Part shown: piece by piece, positions 5,625 through 5,816 of the stretch
How positions within the stretch are numbered: the first letter of the stretch is position 1
How the letters are laid out: each line of letters opens with the position of its first letter
NCBI GenBank assembly: GCA_005883885.1
Contig: VAYF01000010.1
Location: 1 to 5,816, forward strand
DNA length: 5,816 nt
From: Actinomycetota bacterium
Lineage (GTDB): Bacteria > Actinomycetota > UBA4738 > HRBIN12
Direction of reading: 5' to 3'
Notes under the pieces: generated by a model
What the model saw: only the letters and a program-made list of their open reading frames with translations
Databases searched by the model: none
What the model was told of the DNA's origin: nothing
Made by a program: the position numbers and the translations under genes

Positions 5625-5816
5625 ATGAAGATCGTGACGTCGGCGAAGGCCTCCGCGTTCATCGGCGAACGCGGAGGGCAGGTGTGGGTCTGGCTCGATC
5701 CTCGCCGGGGCTTGGTCGGGTCGTTCGTGTGGCTCGAGGCGCATTGCGAGCCACCCCGTTCGAGTCGCCGGTCAAGCTTCACGCGCAGCTCCCGACGATC
5801 GCATCGTTTCCGGGCG
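5625..5816 (+). CDS. Small unrecognised protein, 5' part only, probable frameshift (right edge)
   Basis: The frame from ATG at 5625 is open for 64 codons to the right edge. The first 44 residues look like a real protein: a beta strand (MKIVTS), a helix (AKASAFIGERGG), a strand QVWVWLD, then GSFVWLEAHCEPP. G/C occupies about 90 percent of third positions over the first 39 codons. From residue 45 on, the frame becomes almost only Arg and Ser and its third-position G/C falls to 13 of 20 codons. The frame two bases on (from TTC at 5759) reads FESPVKLHAQLPTIASFPG with 16 of 19. One extra C in the run at 5754-5757 would join the two parts as EPPPFESP. So a one-base deletion, real or an assembly error, is likely. 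No function can be assigned; there is a faint N-terminal resemblance to small CC/Se-motif (HesB-like) proteins. No Shine-Dalgarno is visible, and the start was chosen from the protein pattern. Confidence 0.55.
   Translation, partial: MKIVTSAKASAFIGERGGQVWVWLDPRRGLVGSFVWLEAHCEPPRSSRRSSFTRSSRRSHRFRA

Noticed and set aside
4671..5744. Minus-strand open frame of 357 codons opposite the permease
   Set aside because: Rich in Arg, His, Asp and Glu, the usual antisense of a hydrophobic membrane protein gene; no recognisable domain.
5477..5782. Minus-strand open frame of 101 codons at the right end
   Set aside because: It spans the permease end, the hairpin and the 5625 gene on the other strand, and has no protein-like pattern or ribosome binding site.

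Overview
The window is a high-GC bacterial fragment, most likely from an actinobacterium (Actinomycetota), possibly an uncultured lineage. The grounds are the strong G/C bias at third codon positions, the GC-rich hairpins without U-tracts, at least one start that looks leaderless, and the character of the proteins. No species can be named from the sequence. There are five protein-coding genes, two of them cut by the window edges. No RNA gene, CRISPR array, insertion sequence or phage gene was seen.

Layout. Positions 1-689 (minus strand) hold the N-terminal half of a PuuB/DadA-like FAD-dependent amine or amino-acid oxidoreductase, which continues off the left edge. An 86-bp divergent intergenic region (690-775) carries candidate promoters for both directions. 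Positions 776-2449 (plus) encode a complete dihydroxy-acid dehydratase (IlvD). It overlaps by four bases (GTGA) with a complete zinc-ribbon threonine synthase (ThrC-type, 2446-3687, plus). A 242-bp gap (3688-3929) has no credible gene and several GC-rich inverted repeats. Positions 3930-5561 (plus) encode a 12-TM APC-superfamily amino acid/amine permease. A perfect 10-bp hairpin (5573-5596) follows it. The start of a small unrecognised gene (5625 onward, plus) runs to the right edge and appears to carry a frameshift in a run of C.

How the genes fit together. Threonine synthase makes L-threonine. Threonine is deaminated to 2-oxobutyrate, the precursor of isoleucine, and IlvD catalyses a later step of isoleucine synthesis as well as the equivalent step for valine. 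The overlapping ilvD-thrC pair is therefore a compact biosynthetic unit that could be translated in a coupled way. The permease (uptake of an amino acid or amine) and the divergent FAD oxidoreductase (oxidation of an amine or amino acid) suggest nitrogen-compound catabolism. They are separate transcription units by position, and a functional link to ilvD-thrC is only inference.

The window looks like mostly ordinary metabolic chromosome. I found no convincing new biological system. The points most worth checking are the probable frameshift in the right-edge gene, the ilvD-thrC coupling, the non-canonical threonine synthase motifs and the leaderless divergent start.
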